DNA of 64,000 bases from an uncultured bacterium (GTDB lineage: Bacteria; Verrucomicrobiota; Kiritimatiellia; CAIKKV01). Below the pieces are notes generated by a model. That model had not been told where the DNA came from and did not search any database. It saw only the letters and a program-made list of their open reading frames with translations. The DNA lies in contig CALHRZ010000012.1 in assembly GCA_938038445.1 (NCBI GenBank), forward strand, positions 124,001 to 188,000, written 5' to 3'. Within the stretch, counting starts at the first letter, position 1; every line of letters starts with the position of its first letter. The position numbers were made by a program, and so were the translations under genes. This document shows positions 10,489 through 20,868 of the stretch, piece after piece.

Positions 10489-12457
10489 CGGGTTTCATCT
10501 CCTTTTCTATCCATTGTAATTCGCGTTCGAATTTCTGTCGAGCTCGATCCGCTTCATCAGCCACCTTCTCCCACCGAATCGTCGCCGCCTCCAGTTCAGC
10601 CTGTAGTTCCCTTAGCCTTCGCCCCCCCCGCGCCTTCTCGTCGGTTGACCCCGCCAAAAGACTCTCCAACAACGCCTTCTGTTCCCGCTCAAGCCGTTCC
10701 ACCTCTTCCTCGGCCACCGCAACGGCCTCTTCCAACGGCCGCCGAATCAGGCTATACCTTTGAACAACCTCCGCCCTTCGGCGCCTTCGGCGTTCGCTGC
10801 GTGAATCGCTCCCCCGACTCTCTTCCCCGACCAAGCCGTCCCGCCCGGTCCGTTCCCTCCACTCCGCATACTCGTCATAGGTTCCTGGATATTCCCGCAC
10901 ACCCTCCGCCTCCAGCGCCAAAACCTTCGCTTGGACCCGCCGAACAAACTCAATGTCATGGCTGACCAGAAGCAAAGTCCCTTGAAAAGCCCCTAACGCC
11001 TCCTCCAACGCCTCCCGAGCCGGTATGTCCAAATGCGTCGTCGGCTCATCCAAAACCAGCAGATTGGCGGGGCGGGCCAACAGCCGAGCTAACCCCAGAC
11101 GCACCCGCTCGCCTCCGCTCAAAACCGCGGTCCGTTTCTCTCCTTCCCCACCGCGAAAACCGAGACTTCCAAGCAAAGCCCGCAGATCCGCCTCCCCACG
11201 ATCCGATGCAACAGCCCGCACCGTCTCATACACACTCCACGCCGGATCAAACGTCTCCTCAAAGTCCTGCGAGAGATAGCCGGGCATGACCCGTGCCCCA
11301 AGCTGAACGCGCCCTTCCAATGGTTGCAGTCTACCCGCCACAATCCGCAACAACGTGCTCTTCCCCGCTCCGTTCGGACCAATCAGTACCCACCGTTCCC
11401 CCCGCCGGACCTGCCAATCCACACCCCGAAAAACCCAACGTGCCCCGTCGTAAGAGTGCCCCACCCCTTCCATCCGTACCGCAATCTCACCAGACCCCGG
11501 CGCTGGGGGAAGTCGGAACCGAACCGACCTGAGCCAGTCGCCCGGCACCGCCGATTCTTCCTGCATCCGCTTAAGCTGCTTCTCTTTGCTGGCCGCCTGG
11601 GATGACTTGGAACTCGTCGCTTTGAACCGCTCAATAAACCGCTCCAGCCGCCGCCGCTCCCGATCCCGGTTCCGGGCCGCCGCCCTCGCCTGTTCCAATC
11701 GTCGCTCCCGCTCCCTCCGATACGCGTCATAACCCCCTCGATACCGCATGACCTCCCCATCCCACACTTCCAACGTCTCCTCCGCCAAGGCATTCAGCAA
11801 AAACCGATCATGGGAAATCAAAAGAAGCGTGCCGCGAAAGGATTTCAATACCCCCTGAAGCCATTCAACCGCGGGAATGTCCAAATAGTTGGAAGGCTCA
11901 TCCAACAAAAGCAGGTCGGGCCCTGCCGCAACCGCCCGGGCCAGCTCGGCCCGCATTCTCCACCCCCCGCTGAACGCCGCGAAAGGGCGTCCAAAGTCCT
12001 TGTCCGAAAAGGCAAGACCACTTAATGCCGTTTCCGCCCGATTCCGCCGTCCATAACCCCCCTCCTGTTCAAACCGACTCTGCAATTCCCCAAGCCGCCT
12101 CATCACCCCCTCGCGCGCCTCGACCGCCGTTTCGTGAAGTCGAGCATCCAAAGCCCTAATCTCGCGCTCCATCGCCTCCAAATCCGGTCGCCCACTCTGA
12201 GCAAAAGCCAACAACGTCTCATCCGCTCCAGAAGCCGCCGGAATTTGCCGAACCCAGCCCAACCGAACATTCGAAGCAACCCGGACCCGACCGGCATCCG
12301 GAGTCATTTCTCCCGCAATCAACGCAAATAAAGTGGATTTACCGGAACCGTTCGGCCCCACCACCCCCAACCGCTCGCACGCCTCGACGCGAAAGGAAAC
12401 GTTCCGCAACAGGACCCGCCCCCCGAGCTGCTTCTCAACTTGATCAAACTCGATCAC
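10475..12457 (-). CDS. ABC-F family ATP-binding protein
   Basis: Two ABC modules (GPNGSGKSTL, FSGGWRMRAELARA, LLLDEPSNYLD; GPNGAGKSTLLRI, LSGGERVRLGLARL, LVLDEPTTHLD), coiled-coil C-term; GTG start overlaps preceding stop. Confidence 0.95.
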   Translation of the reverse strand: MIEFDQVEKQLGGRVLLRNVSFRVEACERLGVVGPNGSGKSTLFALIAGEMTPDAGRVRVASNVRLGWVRQIPAASGADETLLAFAQSGRPDLEAMEREIRALDARLHETAVEAREGVMRRLGELQSRFEQEGGYGRRNRAETALSGLAFSDKDFGRPFAAFSGGWRMRAELARAVAAGPDLLLLDEPSNYLDIPAVEWLQGVLKSFRGTLLLISHDRFLLNALAEETLEVWDGEVMRYRGGYDAYRRERERRLEQARAAARNRDRERRRLERFIERFKATSSKSSQAASKEKQLKRMQEESAVPGDWLRSVRFRLPPAPGSGEIAVRMEGVGHSYDGARWVFRGVDWQVRRGERWVLIGPNGAGKSTLLRIVAGRLQPLEGRVQLGARVMPGYLSQDFEETFDPAWSVYETVRAVASDRGEADLRALLGSLGFRGGEGEKRTAVLSGGERVRLGLARLLARPANLLVLDEPTTHLDIPAREALEEALGAFQGTLLLVSHDIEFVRRVQAKVLALEAEGVREYPGTYDEYAEWRERTGRDGLVGEESRGSDSRSERRRRRRAEVVQRYSLIRRPLEEAVAVAEEEVERLEREQKALLESLLAGSTDEKARGGRRLRELQAELEAATIRWEKVADEADRARQKFERELQWIEKEMKPDADL

Positions 12458-13431
12458 GACACCACCACCCGCCAAAGGGCCGCCCACAGGGGCAGCGTGA
12501 CCGTGCACGTGAAATATAAAATCATCAGGAGCGCCCCGGTCTGCTGCGCGTCGCCGCCATACTTGCGCACCTGAAGCGCCAAGGCCGTCGCCGGCGGGGA
12601 GGCCGCCTGAATCACAAGAAAATCGCCAAGCTCCGGATGGACGTGCACGCCCCACCAGGCGGTCAGGACCGCCAGCACCGTCACCAGGAGAGCCGGTAAG
12701 AGTACCAGCTTGACCAGAAGGGCCCGACCCGCATCGAAAAACGTGGGTAGCCGCCGCAAGGAAACTCCTCCTACCGTCGCCCCCAACACAAACGTCGCCA
12801 GGGGAACCGTCGCGCTCCCCAACAGGTCGGCCGTCTCAAGCACTAACGATGGAATCCACCGGCTCGCCAAAAGAAATGCCCCCATAACACCCAGCACGTT
12901 CGCCACAAAGGGAGGCGTAACAAATCCCCGCCAACCGCCCGACCAGGAACTTCCTGCCTCCGCGGTCAATACCTTCCCCACGCTCCACAGAAACGGACTG
13001 TAACCCAAAATGAAAAGGAAACAGTACATCGCAAACCGGTCAAACCGATCGGTTTCGGGATAGATGATCCGCCCGATCGGCAAGGACATGTAGGCCGCAT
13101 TCTGCAGGCTGCTCATCGCCAACAGCAGCTTTTTGTTCCGCCAGTCCCGACGAAACAACAGCCGAGCCATCAATAGGCCGGTCATACTCAACCCCACCCC
13201 CAGCAGCGGCAACCCATACCACCCCGGAGTATGCCACGGGTTGAACTGGCGAACCAAATTGGCGAAAATCATACACGGCAACAATACATGGACGGTTACG
13301 GCCGCCAAAGCACGAACCTGATCGTCCAGTACCCATTTTCTCCTCACCAATATCCCCGCCGCCAAAGCAATAAGTAGAATCTGCCCCATGGCCCGGGCCA
13401 TCAGCCCGAACGTCTGCCAAAAAATTCCCAT
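12454..13431 (-). CDS. AEC (auxin efflux carrier) family transporter
   Basis: Multi-TM; AAVTVHVLLPCMIFANLVRQF; C-terminal IQAASPPATALALQVRKYGGD. Confidence 0.88.
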   Translation of the reverse strand: MGIFWQTFGLMARAMGQILLIALAAGILVRRKWVLDDQVRALAAVTVHVLLPCMIFANLVRQFNPWHTPGWYGLPLLGVGLSMTGLLMARLLFRRDWRNKKLLLAMSSLQNAAYMSLPIGRIIYPETDRFDRFAMYCFLFILGYSPFLWSVGKVLTAEAGSSWSGGWRGFVTPPFVANVLGVMGAFLLASRWIPSLVLETADLLGSATVPLATFVLGATVGGVSLRRLPTFFDAGRALLVKLVLLPALLVTVLAVLTAWWGVHVHPELGDFLVIQAASPPATALALQVRKYGGDAQQTGALLMILYFTCTVTLPLWAALWRVVVS

Positions 13432-13541
13432 CTAAACCCTCCGGAAAAGAGCGGTATTGTAAAAAAACCCCAATGCCCCGTCAAAACCTTCTGCGTCTCA
13501 GACTTGCGCACGCCCTCCTCAAAGCCCTATGATAAACAGAT

Positions 13542-15134
13542 ATGAAACAATCCCCCCTTCAGTGGGTGCCCTTGTCACTCCTGCTCGTTCTGGCTCTCGC
13601 AACCCTGATCGCCCGATACCAATCCTCACGCCCTCCCATAAAACCACCCCTCCTTGCAGCCCCCCAAAAACAAACGCCCCCCGACTTTCGGGATTCGGAG
13701 TCTCAGGCCGAACCGACCGAAAACTCCCTCGACAAGGAAATCCCCCCCTGGCGAAAAGCCAACCTGAACCGCATCGCGCAACAGCTTCAGCTAGACCAGG
13801 AGGCCGCGCAACACAACCCCGACCTCTTCGTGCGGCGGGGGCTCTTCGCCGACCGTAAGAATCGACAAGTCCGCCTCTACGCAGAGGCGATCGCTCTCGA
13901 TCCGCGCGCGGAATTGGAGTTCTTTATCATTCCGGAACAGAGCGGGCATGATTACGAAGCGCTGGCCGTCTCCTTCGCCCAGCCCAGCGCCATCCACGAA
14001 GCGCTCGAATTCATCGGACTCCCAGCCGGCCGACCCGTCTCCACCCGCTACCACTGCTACTGGCCTAAAGGCGAACGCGTTCATATCGTGTTCGAATGGA
14101 CGCCTCCCTCCCTTGCCGGCGAACCGACCGGCCAACTCAATGTTCATGCGGAAGAACTTCTCTATGATACCGTCCTCCACCGCACCCTCCCCATCCGCGG
14201 ATTCGTTTTCACCGGCTCGCGATTTGTTCCCCACCCCCAGAATCCCGCTCAACAAGTTTACGCCGCAGACCTTTTCGGCCCGAATTCCATCGCTTCTGCC
14301 TATAACGATCCGGAAACCGTCCTCGATGTCCCCCACCAGGCCGGCAAAAGCGCCATGTACGGCCGCCAGTTCGCGAATCCCGAATACCGGTTCGAAAAAG
14401 GACAGCTCATCACCATCCTGCTCGAACCCGAATATCCTCCCCATCGCCGCCGAGTACACGACCTCACCCTTCGTCTCACACCTCCCGAGGATCCCCGTTC
14501 CAATGCCCCCCCCCTCCTTCACTTCGAATCCCCCGACGGGACAATTCTCCTCCCCAATGCCCAACCCGAACAGGCCGCCGCCTTTCTCCAGACGCTCGCT
14601 GCCCAGGGTCAAGATGCCTTCGTACTCTTTAAGCCCGACCCCCGTCTAACGCTCGAACAGGTCCAGCTCGCCTGCGCCTGGCTCGACCTCATGGAACAGT
14701 CCAGCCTGCTTCGCGTGGAACCGCCTCCGGCCGGACATCCTTACTACCGCGCCTTCCTCCCTGAAGAACGTTTTCGAGCCCGCAGCAACTGGATCGTCAA
14801 ACCCCGCGAGCTTCACTTTCTCCCCAAAGCCGTCCCGACACCACACCCCAAGGCTTATCTGACCGTTGTCACCGAGCATTGGGAAAAAGATCGCGAAGAA
14901 CCTTCACTCGCCATATCCCAAGATGCGATCGAATCGCCCGAAACCCTCGCGCGACGCCTCGCCGAACTGCCCCGCGAAACATCCGTCCTACTCCTCTTCG
15001 CCCCCCCTGATTTGCCGCTGGCCCATTTGCTTCCCTTTGTACTTGCCGCTGAATCCACCCACCCAATTGTGTGGATCTTTCCCGAGGCATTCCCCTTGGA
15101 AACTCCCCACTCACCCTGGAAATCCCCCCCATGA
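13542..15134 (+). CDS. Membrane-anchored/secreted protein with YdjY-like region
   Basis: N-terminal hydrophobic segment; LEFFIIPEQSGHDYEALAVSFAQPSAIHEALEFIGLPAGRPVSTRYHCYWPKG resembles YdjY domains. Confidence 0.7.
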   Translation: MKQSPLQWVPLSLLLVLALATLIARYQSSRPPIKPPLLAAPQKQTPPDFRDSESQAEPTENSLDKEIPPWRKANLNRIAQQLQLDQEAAQHNPDLFVRRGLFADRKNRQVRLYAEAIALDPRAELEFFIIPEQSGHDYEALAVSFAQPSAIHEALEFIGLPAGRPVSTRYHCYWPKGERVHIVFEWTPPSLAGEPTGQLNVHAEELLYDTVLHRTLPIRGFVFTGSRFVPHPQNPAQQVYAADLFGPNSIASAYNDPETVLDVPHQAGKSAMYGRQFANPEYRFEKGQLITILLEPEYPPHRRRVHDLTLRLTPPEDPRSNAPPLLHFESPDGTILLPNAQPEQAAAFLQTLAAQGQDAFVLFKPDPRLTLEQVQLACAWLDLMEQSSLLRVEPPPAGHPYYRAFLPEERFRARSNWIVKPRELHFLPKAVPTPHPKAYLTVVTEHWEKDREEPSLAISQDAIESPETLARRLAELPRETSVLLLFAPPDLPLAHLLPFVLAAESTHPIVWIFPEAFPLETPHSPWKSPP

Positions 15135-17548
15135 CTGCAAACCTCCTGTTCGGCACCTTTCTCCTCCTTTCCGCCGCAGCTCCCCGCCCTGACGACTCCC
15201 CACCGGTCTTCCTCTTCGCCACCGCCTCGCAAGCTCCCTCGATCTACTTCTACGCGCACGACGCCGAATTGACCGAGATAAAAAAGAAGACGATGAACGC
15301 TTTCGATTTGCGTATCCATCGCTACGCCGGAATTCAGGAAGCAGCCCGCCTCGCGTCCGAAACACTGCAAAAAATGACCGGCTGCCGTCCCGACGAGATC
15401 CCGGTTGCGCGCCCCGAAGACGTGGATCGCACAGTGCCAGGCCTCGTTCTCGGAACCCTCGCGCACGATCTGGGAGTTGCCATGGAAACCAACTCCCCCT
15501 CTCGGGACGGCTTCCGATACAAAACCCTACCCCCCCTGGTGCTCATTGCCGGCGAATCCGATCGGGGCGTTTTCCACGGTCTCTGCGCCTTCCTCGAGTC
15601 CCTCGGCTGCGGATGGTATACCCCCGGCGAGGTCGGAGAAGTCATTCCCAACCGAAGCCGCGTCACGGTCCGTTCCGACCTCGACGTCACGGAAACCAGC
15701 CCCGCCCTTCACCGGGAATACTGGGGCTACGGGGAATGGGCCGTAAAAAACAAAGGATTGGCCAGTGCCGGCAATTTCCGGCACGCGTGGGGAAATCTCC
15801 TCCCGAAAGAGCTATTTGCCGAAAAACCCGAACTGTTCGCCCTTTTCCGCGGAAAACGCTCACCCCGCCAACTCTGTACCTCCAATCCCGAAACGGTTCA
15901 GCGGGCAGCCGAAACACTCTTGCGATGGATGGAGGAACGGCCAAATGAAACCGTTTTCGAATGCGGACCCAGCGACGGAGGCGGGCTCTGCGAGTGCCCG
16001 GAGTGCGCTAAATTGTTCACGGAAGGCTATGTCGAACCCTCCAGCGGTCTGCCCTCCTACAGCGACCTCGTGCTGAAATTCGCCAATGACCTGGCCGCCA
16101 TCACAAGCCGAAAATATCCCGATAAACTCCTCGGGTTCTATATCTACAGCGATTACTCCCGCCCCCCCCTCAAAGTCCACGACATCCACCCCAACGTCTT
16201 CCCCATGATGGCCCCCATCCGCCGCTGCCGACTGCACGGCCCCGGCAATCCCATCTGCCCCTCCCAAATACTCTGGCAAGAGGAAATCCACGCGTGGGGA
16301 GCCATGACCCGAAACCTCGGCTTCTACCCCTATAATTTCAACCTCGCGGATACCCTCATCCCCTGGACCAAAATAGACACCTTTCGCCGGTTGGCAGACG
16401 AAATTAAACGCCTCCGCCTCGACCGTCTCGCCTTCACCTGCGAATCCATCAACTCCTGGGCCATGTACGCCCCCCATCTCTACCTCAGCGCCCGGTTCAT
16501 GTGGAACCCCTGCCTGGACATCGAGGAAACCATGGAGCGCTTTTATCAGGGTTTCTATGCGGAAGCTGCCGCGCCCATGAAACGTTATTGGACCCGACTC
16601 GACGAAACCTACGCGCGCACCCCCTCCCATACAGGCAGTTTCTACGGGATGCACCATGTCTGGACGCCGGAACTGGTCGCCGCCTGCCGAAAGGACTTCG
16701 ATGAGGCGCGGCAATCGGCCCGAACCCCTCGCGTCAGACAGGCCGTGGAAATGACCGCCTCCGGCTTCCGCTGCGCGGAACTCTTCCTCGAAATCCGCCG
16801 GCATATCGGCCAGTTCGACTTTCTGAAAGCCAAGGCCGTTCAGGACGAACTGCTCGCTCACGTGGAAGCAATGGGAACCAATTACCCCGAATGGGCCAGC
16901 AGCCGCTACTCCAAATCCTATTATCTCTCGTTCCTCGGCCGCAGCGTCGAAAAAACCGCGTCGACCCTCGCCGCCGGCGGACGCCTCCTCGTCCGCTTCC
17001 CCGACCGCTGGAAAGCCCGAAAAGATGAAACGGGCAAAGGAATCGCGGAAGGATGGGGAAACCCCGATTGGGACGACAACGCTTGGGAAGAGTTGGCGAC
17101 GTTTACAAAAAGCTGGGATGACCAAGGGCTCGGATGGTACCACGGCGACCTCTGGTACCGCATCCGTTTTGACCTCCCCGCCGAGGAAATCCAAGGAGAT
17201 CTGCGCCTGTTTTTCATGGGCTTCGACCATAATGTGGACGTCTGGCTTAACGGGGAGCGCCTGCCCCGAGGCTTCGATGAAAAGGGAGATCCGCTGCGAT
17301 CGCCGGAAGGCGAAATCCTCTACGGCCAAACTGGCTTCATGCGGCCCGCGGAATTCACGCGCATGCAGGAAAAACTCAGAGCCGGCCAAAACGTGCTGGC
17401 GGTCCGCTGTTCGGCCGGCAGCCTGGCGGAACTGGGTACGGGCGGCCTGATGATGCCCGTCTTCCTTTACCGCGCTCCCGCAAGCCTCCCGCAAAAACCT
17501 GCGGAACCCCCGACTCCCTCGGACCGCCCGCCGGTGTATGAAATGTAA
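15131..17548 (+). CDS. DUF4838 domain-containing, glycoside-hydrolase-like protein
   Basis: SDRGVFHGLCAFLESLGCGWYTPGEVGEVIPNRSRV; CGPSDGGGLCECPECAKL; FFMGFDHNVDVWLNGERLP beta-sandwich; ATGA overlap with upstream gene. Confidence 0.85.
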   Translation: MTANLLFGTFLLLSAAAPRPDDSPPVFLFATASQAPSIYFYAHDAELTEIKKKTMNAFDLRIHRYAGIQEAARLASETLQKMTGCRPDEIPVARPEDVDRTVPGLVLGTLAHDLGVAMETNSPSRDGFRYKTLPPLVLIAGESDRGVFHGLCAFLESLGCGWYTPGEVGEVIPNRSRVTVRSDLDVTETSPALHREYWGYGEWAVKNKGLASAGNFRHAWGNLLPKELFAEKPELFALFRGKRSPRQLCTSNPETVQRAAETLLRWMEERPNETVFECGPSDGGGLCECPECAKLFTEGYVEPSSGLPSYSDLVLKFANDLAAITSRKYPDKLLGFYIYSDYSRPPLKVHDIHPNVFPMMAPIRRCRLHGPGNPICPSQILWQEEIHAWGAMTRNLGFYPYNFNLADTLIPWTKIDTFRRLADEIKRLRLDRLAFTCESINSWAMYAPHLYLSARFMWNPCLDIEETMERFYQGFYAEAAAPMKRYWTRLDETYARTPSHTGSFYGMHHVWTPELVAACRKDFDEARQSARTPRVRQAVEMTASGFRCAELFLEIRRHIGQFDFLKAKAVQDELLAHVEAMGTNYPEWASSRYSKSYYLSFLGRSVEKTASTLAAGGRLLVRFPDRWKARKDETGKGIAEGWGNPDWDDNAWEELATFTKSWDDQGLGWYHGDLWYRIRFDLPAEEIQGDLRLFFMGFDHNVDVWLNGERLPRGFDEKGDPLRSPEGEILYGQTGFMRPAEFTRMQEKLRAGQNVLAVRCSAGSLAELGTGGLMMPVFLYRAPASLPQKPAEPPTPSDRPPVYEM

Positions 17549-17574
17549 CCCATCTCCCCCCCATAAAACATACC

Positions 17575-19044
17575 ATGGCACATCCGTTTCCCAACTTCGT
17601 GTATATCCTGGCCGATGACATGGGCTACGGCGATCTCTCCTGCCTTAATCCCAACTCCAAAATCCACACCGTCCATCTCGACGCGCTCGCCGCCGATGGA
17701 ATGATCTTTCAAAATGCCCACTCCAGTTCCGCCGTCTGCACGCCCTCCCGCTACAGCCTCCTCACCGGCCGATACAACTGGCGTTCCCGCCTCAAACAAG
17801 GCGTCCTCTGGGGATACAGCGCCCCGCTCATCGAGCCGGACCGAATGACCGTGCCCTCTCTTCTCCGCTCGCTGGGTTATGCCACAGGTTGCGTCGGAAA
17901 ATGGCACCTGGGATGGACCTGGGCACAGAACAGAACAACGCCGGAGCAGGTCGACTTTTCAAAGCCGATCCAGAATGGCCCCCTCTCCGCGGGCTTCGAC
18001 TATTTCTTCGGCATCAGCGCTTCCCTGGATATGCCCCCTTACGTCTACGTGGAAAATGATCGCCCCACCGCAGTGCCCGAACAAACCGTTCCGGCACGCG
18101 ACGGAAAAGCGTTCTGGCGGGAAGGACCCGTCGCGCCGGATTTCCGCTTCGAAGAAGTTCTCGACCGCTTTACGGAAAAAGCCTGCGAGTGGATCGCCCA
18201 ACAAACCGAGCGCAAACGCCCCTTCTTTCTCTATTTTCCCCTCAGCGCACCCCATACCCCTATTTTGCCCGCCCCCCGATTCCAGGGAAAATCCGGCACA
18301 AATGAATACGGCGATTTCTGCCTCCATGTGGACGACGTGGTGGGCCGGATTGCCGCGCTGCTGAACCATCTGGGAATCGCTGAAAATACCCTCATCGCGT
18401 TCGCCGCGGATAACGGCTGTTCCCCTATGGCCGATTTCGCTGAACTGGCCCGCATCGGCCACCACCCCAGTTATGTGTTCCGCGGCCATAAGGCCGATAT
18501 TTACGAAGGCGGCCACCGAATCCCTTTCCTCGTCCGGTGGCCCGCCCGCATCCCAAGCGGCAGCGTGTGCCGCGAAACAGTATGCCTGAGCGATCTGTTG
18601 GCCACCTGCGCGGACCTTCTCAAGGTCTCCCTCCCCCCCAACGCGGGCGAAGACAGCCTGAGCCTCCTCCCCCTCTGGGAGAAAACACCTTCCCTGCGCC
18701 CCATTCGCGAAGCCACGGTTCACCACTCGGTGGACGGCTCGTTCGCCATCCGAAAAGGACGGTGGAAACTGGAATTGTGCCCAGGCTCAGGAGGCTGGAG
18801 CCACCCGCGGCCAGGTCCGGAATGTGAAGGGCTTCCCTCCGTCCAGCTCTACGACCTCGAGGCCGACGTTGGAGAACGACGCAATCTCCAGGCCGAACAT
18901 CCGGAGATCGTCGGAGAACTCACGACCCTGATGACCCGCTACGTGGAACAGGGGCGCAGCACGCCGGGCCCCCGCCAACCTAACACGGGACCCGACCGCT
19001 GGCCGCAGCTTTGGTGGATGCTCGATCAGGCCGCTCGCGCCTGA
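17575..19044 (+). CDS. Sulfatase (arylsulfatase family)
   Basis: NFVYILADDMGYGDLSC; formylglycine signature AVCTPSRYSLLTGR; VGKWHLGW. Confidence 0.95.
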   Translation: MAHPFPNFVYILADDMGYGDLSCLNPNSKIHTVHLDALAADGMIFQNAHSSSAVCTPSRYSLLTGRYNWRSRLKQGVLWGYSAPLIEPDRMTVPSLLRSLGYATGCVGKWHLGWTWAQNRTTPEQVDFSKPIQNGPLSAGFDYFFGISASLDMPPYVYVENDRPTAVPEQTVPARDGKAFWREGPVAPDFRFEEVLDRFTEKACEWIAQQTERKRPFFLYFPLSAPHTPILPAPRFQGKSGTNEYGDFCLHVDDVVGRIAALLNHLGIAENTLIAFAADNGCSPMADFAELARIGHHPSYVFRGHKADIYEGGHRIPFLVRWPARIPSGSVCRETVCLSDLLATCADLLKVSLPPNAGEDSLSLLPLWEKTPSLRPIREATVHHSVDGSFAIRKGRWKLELCPGSGGWSHPRPGPECEGLPSVQLYDLEADVGERRNLQAEHPEIVGELTTLMTRYVEQGRSTPGPRQPNTGPDRWPQLWWMLDQAARA

Positions 19045-19046
19045 CC

Positions 19047-20291
19047 CTACGGCTCTCGAAGCGCCAAGTGACGAACCGCTTCTTCCGCCGTCCGATAGTA
19101 CCCCGGTACGACCGACAGCAACCCCTCATGATCGAGATTCACCGCGACCACCCATTCGCCCGATTCGATGACCTGCCCTTTCCGAAACAAAGCCGCTGAG
19201 CCGTCCAACACCCAAAGCAAAGGATCGGAAAGAAAATCCCCAAACCCCGGCGCCAGTTCCATGGAAGCTTGACGCAGCGCTTCGCGAGAGGTCAATCCCG
19301 TCGGGGTTTCTCCCCGCCGAGGCGGGGTGGGCGTTGAGGACAGCCGCACGACGGTCTGCCCCGCCCGATCTTTCCGAATCTCCACGACTTCATACCGCAG
19401 ACCAGAAGGAAAAGGCAGCAGAAAAAACCAACCCCGCGTTCCGTGGCGAAGCCCCCGCGCTCGCAAGGAGGCGATCAACGCCTCCCGAGCAGCGCCTTCT
19501 GTTCCCCACTTTTCCCAATCCTCTGCCGTCAACCCATATCGACGGAGCCAACCCGACTGCTCCACCTGAGCCCGAGCCGCTGCCACGGCCCGCACCGCTT
19601 CCTGCCGCGCTGTCTCCGAAGGGTCAGGCGCCACTTCCCCGGGCGGAGCCGCCGTCACCACGAGGACCACCGGTCCCGGCGCGGCCGGCGGAGGCGCGAG
19701 CGCCCGAAGCAGCAGCTGATACCGCGCAAGCGCCTTCGCCGGGGAAAAAACCCGCCCCGTACCCTCGCAAACGGAACAAGCCGTCCAATACCCTTTCGCC
19801 CCTCGACAGACCGGACATTTCCCCGGCGCGTCCGGACAGTGCATGCACTTTACCTCCCGAGGTTGAAGAAGCCCATGCACAGTCTGAATGCCGGACCCTT
19901 TGCAAATCGGACATAACCCAGTGCCCCCACACCGCGGACATGGAATGAATACCCGCCCGTTCTGGCATTCAGGACATGGATCTCCAATCTGGTCGAGGGA
20001 TAATTCCGCCAACAACGGATTGCCGGTAAACCGCCCAAGAACGGCTGTTCGAAACGCCATTCCTTCCTCCCGATGGCCCAACGCCAACCGCCCAAGCGTA
20101 TAGAGCACACTCAATTGACACTGCCGCTCCCGATCGGTAACCCCTGAAATCGCCGCCCGCAACTGGTTCAGCTGGATGGCATTCTCCGGATGAGCCCGAA
20201 GCGCCTGAAGTATCCCCTCGACCTCCGTCTGCGCATGAACCCCTGTCAACGTCCAAACAGCAAAAAAACCGCTCAGAACAATCCGCCACAT
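19047..20291 (-). CDS. Secreted protein with DnaJ-type CxxCxGxG zinc-finger array
   Basis: Signal peptide ...SGFFAVWTLTGVHAQ; CPECQNG, CPRCGGTG, CPICKGSG, CMHC, CPVCRGAKG, CSVCEGTG. Confidence 0.8.
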   Translation of the reverse strand: MWRIVLSGFFAVWTLTGVHAQTEVEGILQALRAHPENAIQLNQLRAAISGVTDRERQCQLSVLYTLGRLALGHREEGMAFRTAVLGRFTGNPLLAELSLDQIGDPCPECQNGRVFIPCPRCGGTGLCPICKGSGIQTVHGLLQPREVKCMHCPDAPGKCPVCRGAKGYWTACSVCEGTGRVFSPAKALARYQLLLRALAPPPAAPGPVVLVVTAAPPGEVAPDPSETARQEAVRAVAAARAQVEQSGWLRRYGLTAEDWEKWGTEGAAREALIASLRARGLRHGTRGWFFLLPFPSGLRYEVVEIRKDRAGQTVVRLSSTPTPPRRGETPTGLTSREALRQASMELAPGFGDFLSDPLLWVLDGSAALFRKGQVIESGEWVVAVNLDHEGLLSVVPGYYRTAEEAVRHLALREP

Positions 20292-20323
20292 ACGGCCTCC
20301 ATCTCTCTATCGTAACACACGGA

Positions 20324-20863
20324 TTACGAATCGAACATCTTTCTCCACCGTTTCGCCCCGTGCATCAGAAGCCCTACCGCACCCGCAAACGCCAATTCAT
20401 TCGCCAGCGTAACAAGATGCCGAGCGGCAAACCAGCCTTCCGACCAGTGGAACCCCTCAAAAAGTAAAAACGGTGCCCGATACCGCAGCCCCGAAAAAGG
20501 CCAGAACAGCATGATCCCCCGCCCCGCCGACGTCCAATCCATCAGCAGATGAATCCCCACCGCTGTCCACGAAAGTATAAGCGCACGCCTCCACCCCCGG
20601 ACGCCACACCGCCAAAGCGCCGCGGCCCCCGCCAACCCTACCCCCACGGCGAAGAGGAGGCTGTGCGTAAACTGATTGTGCCAACGACCCAAATCCCCCC
20701 CCCAGAGAATCGGGAGCGCATCCACGTCGGCCGCAAACGAAAGGGCCAGCACCACCGGAAACAAACCTCGCCGCCGAATGCGGGAAACATCCGGGGAAAT
20801 CCAGCTTGTCCCCCATCCCGTAAGGGCAATCGCCGCCACCGTATGGGCAATCGGGGAAGGCAT
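20324..20863 (-). CDS. Membrane-bound metal-dependent hydrolase (YdjM/DUF457-like)
   Basis: MPSPIAHTVAAIAL; DVDALPILWG...HNQFTHSLLFA; IHLLMDWTSAGRGIMLFWPFS. Confidence 0.8.
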   Translation of the reverse strand: MPSPIAHTVAAIALTGWGTSWISPDVSRIRRRGLFPVVLALSFAADVDALPILWGGDLGRWHNQFTHSLLFAVGVGLAGAAALWRCGVRGWRRALILSWTAVGIHLLMDWTSAGRGIMLFWPFSGLRYRAPFLLFEGFHWSEGWFAARHLVTLANELAFAGAVGLLMHGAKRWRKMFDS

Positions 20864-20868
20864 GCCGG

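Noticed and set aside
15860-17581. 573-aa minus-strand ORF
   Set aside because: Mirror ORF antisense to the DUF4838 gene, caused by GC-rich codon bias.
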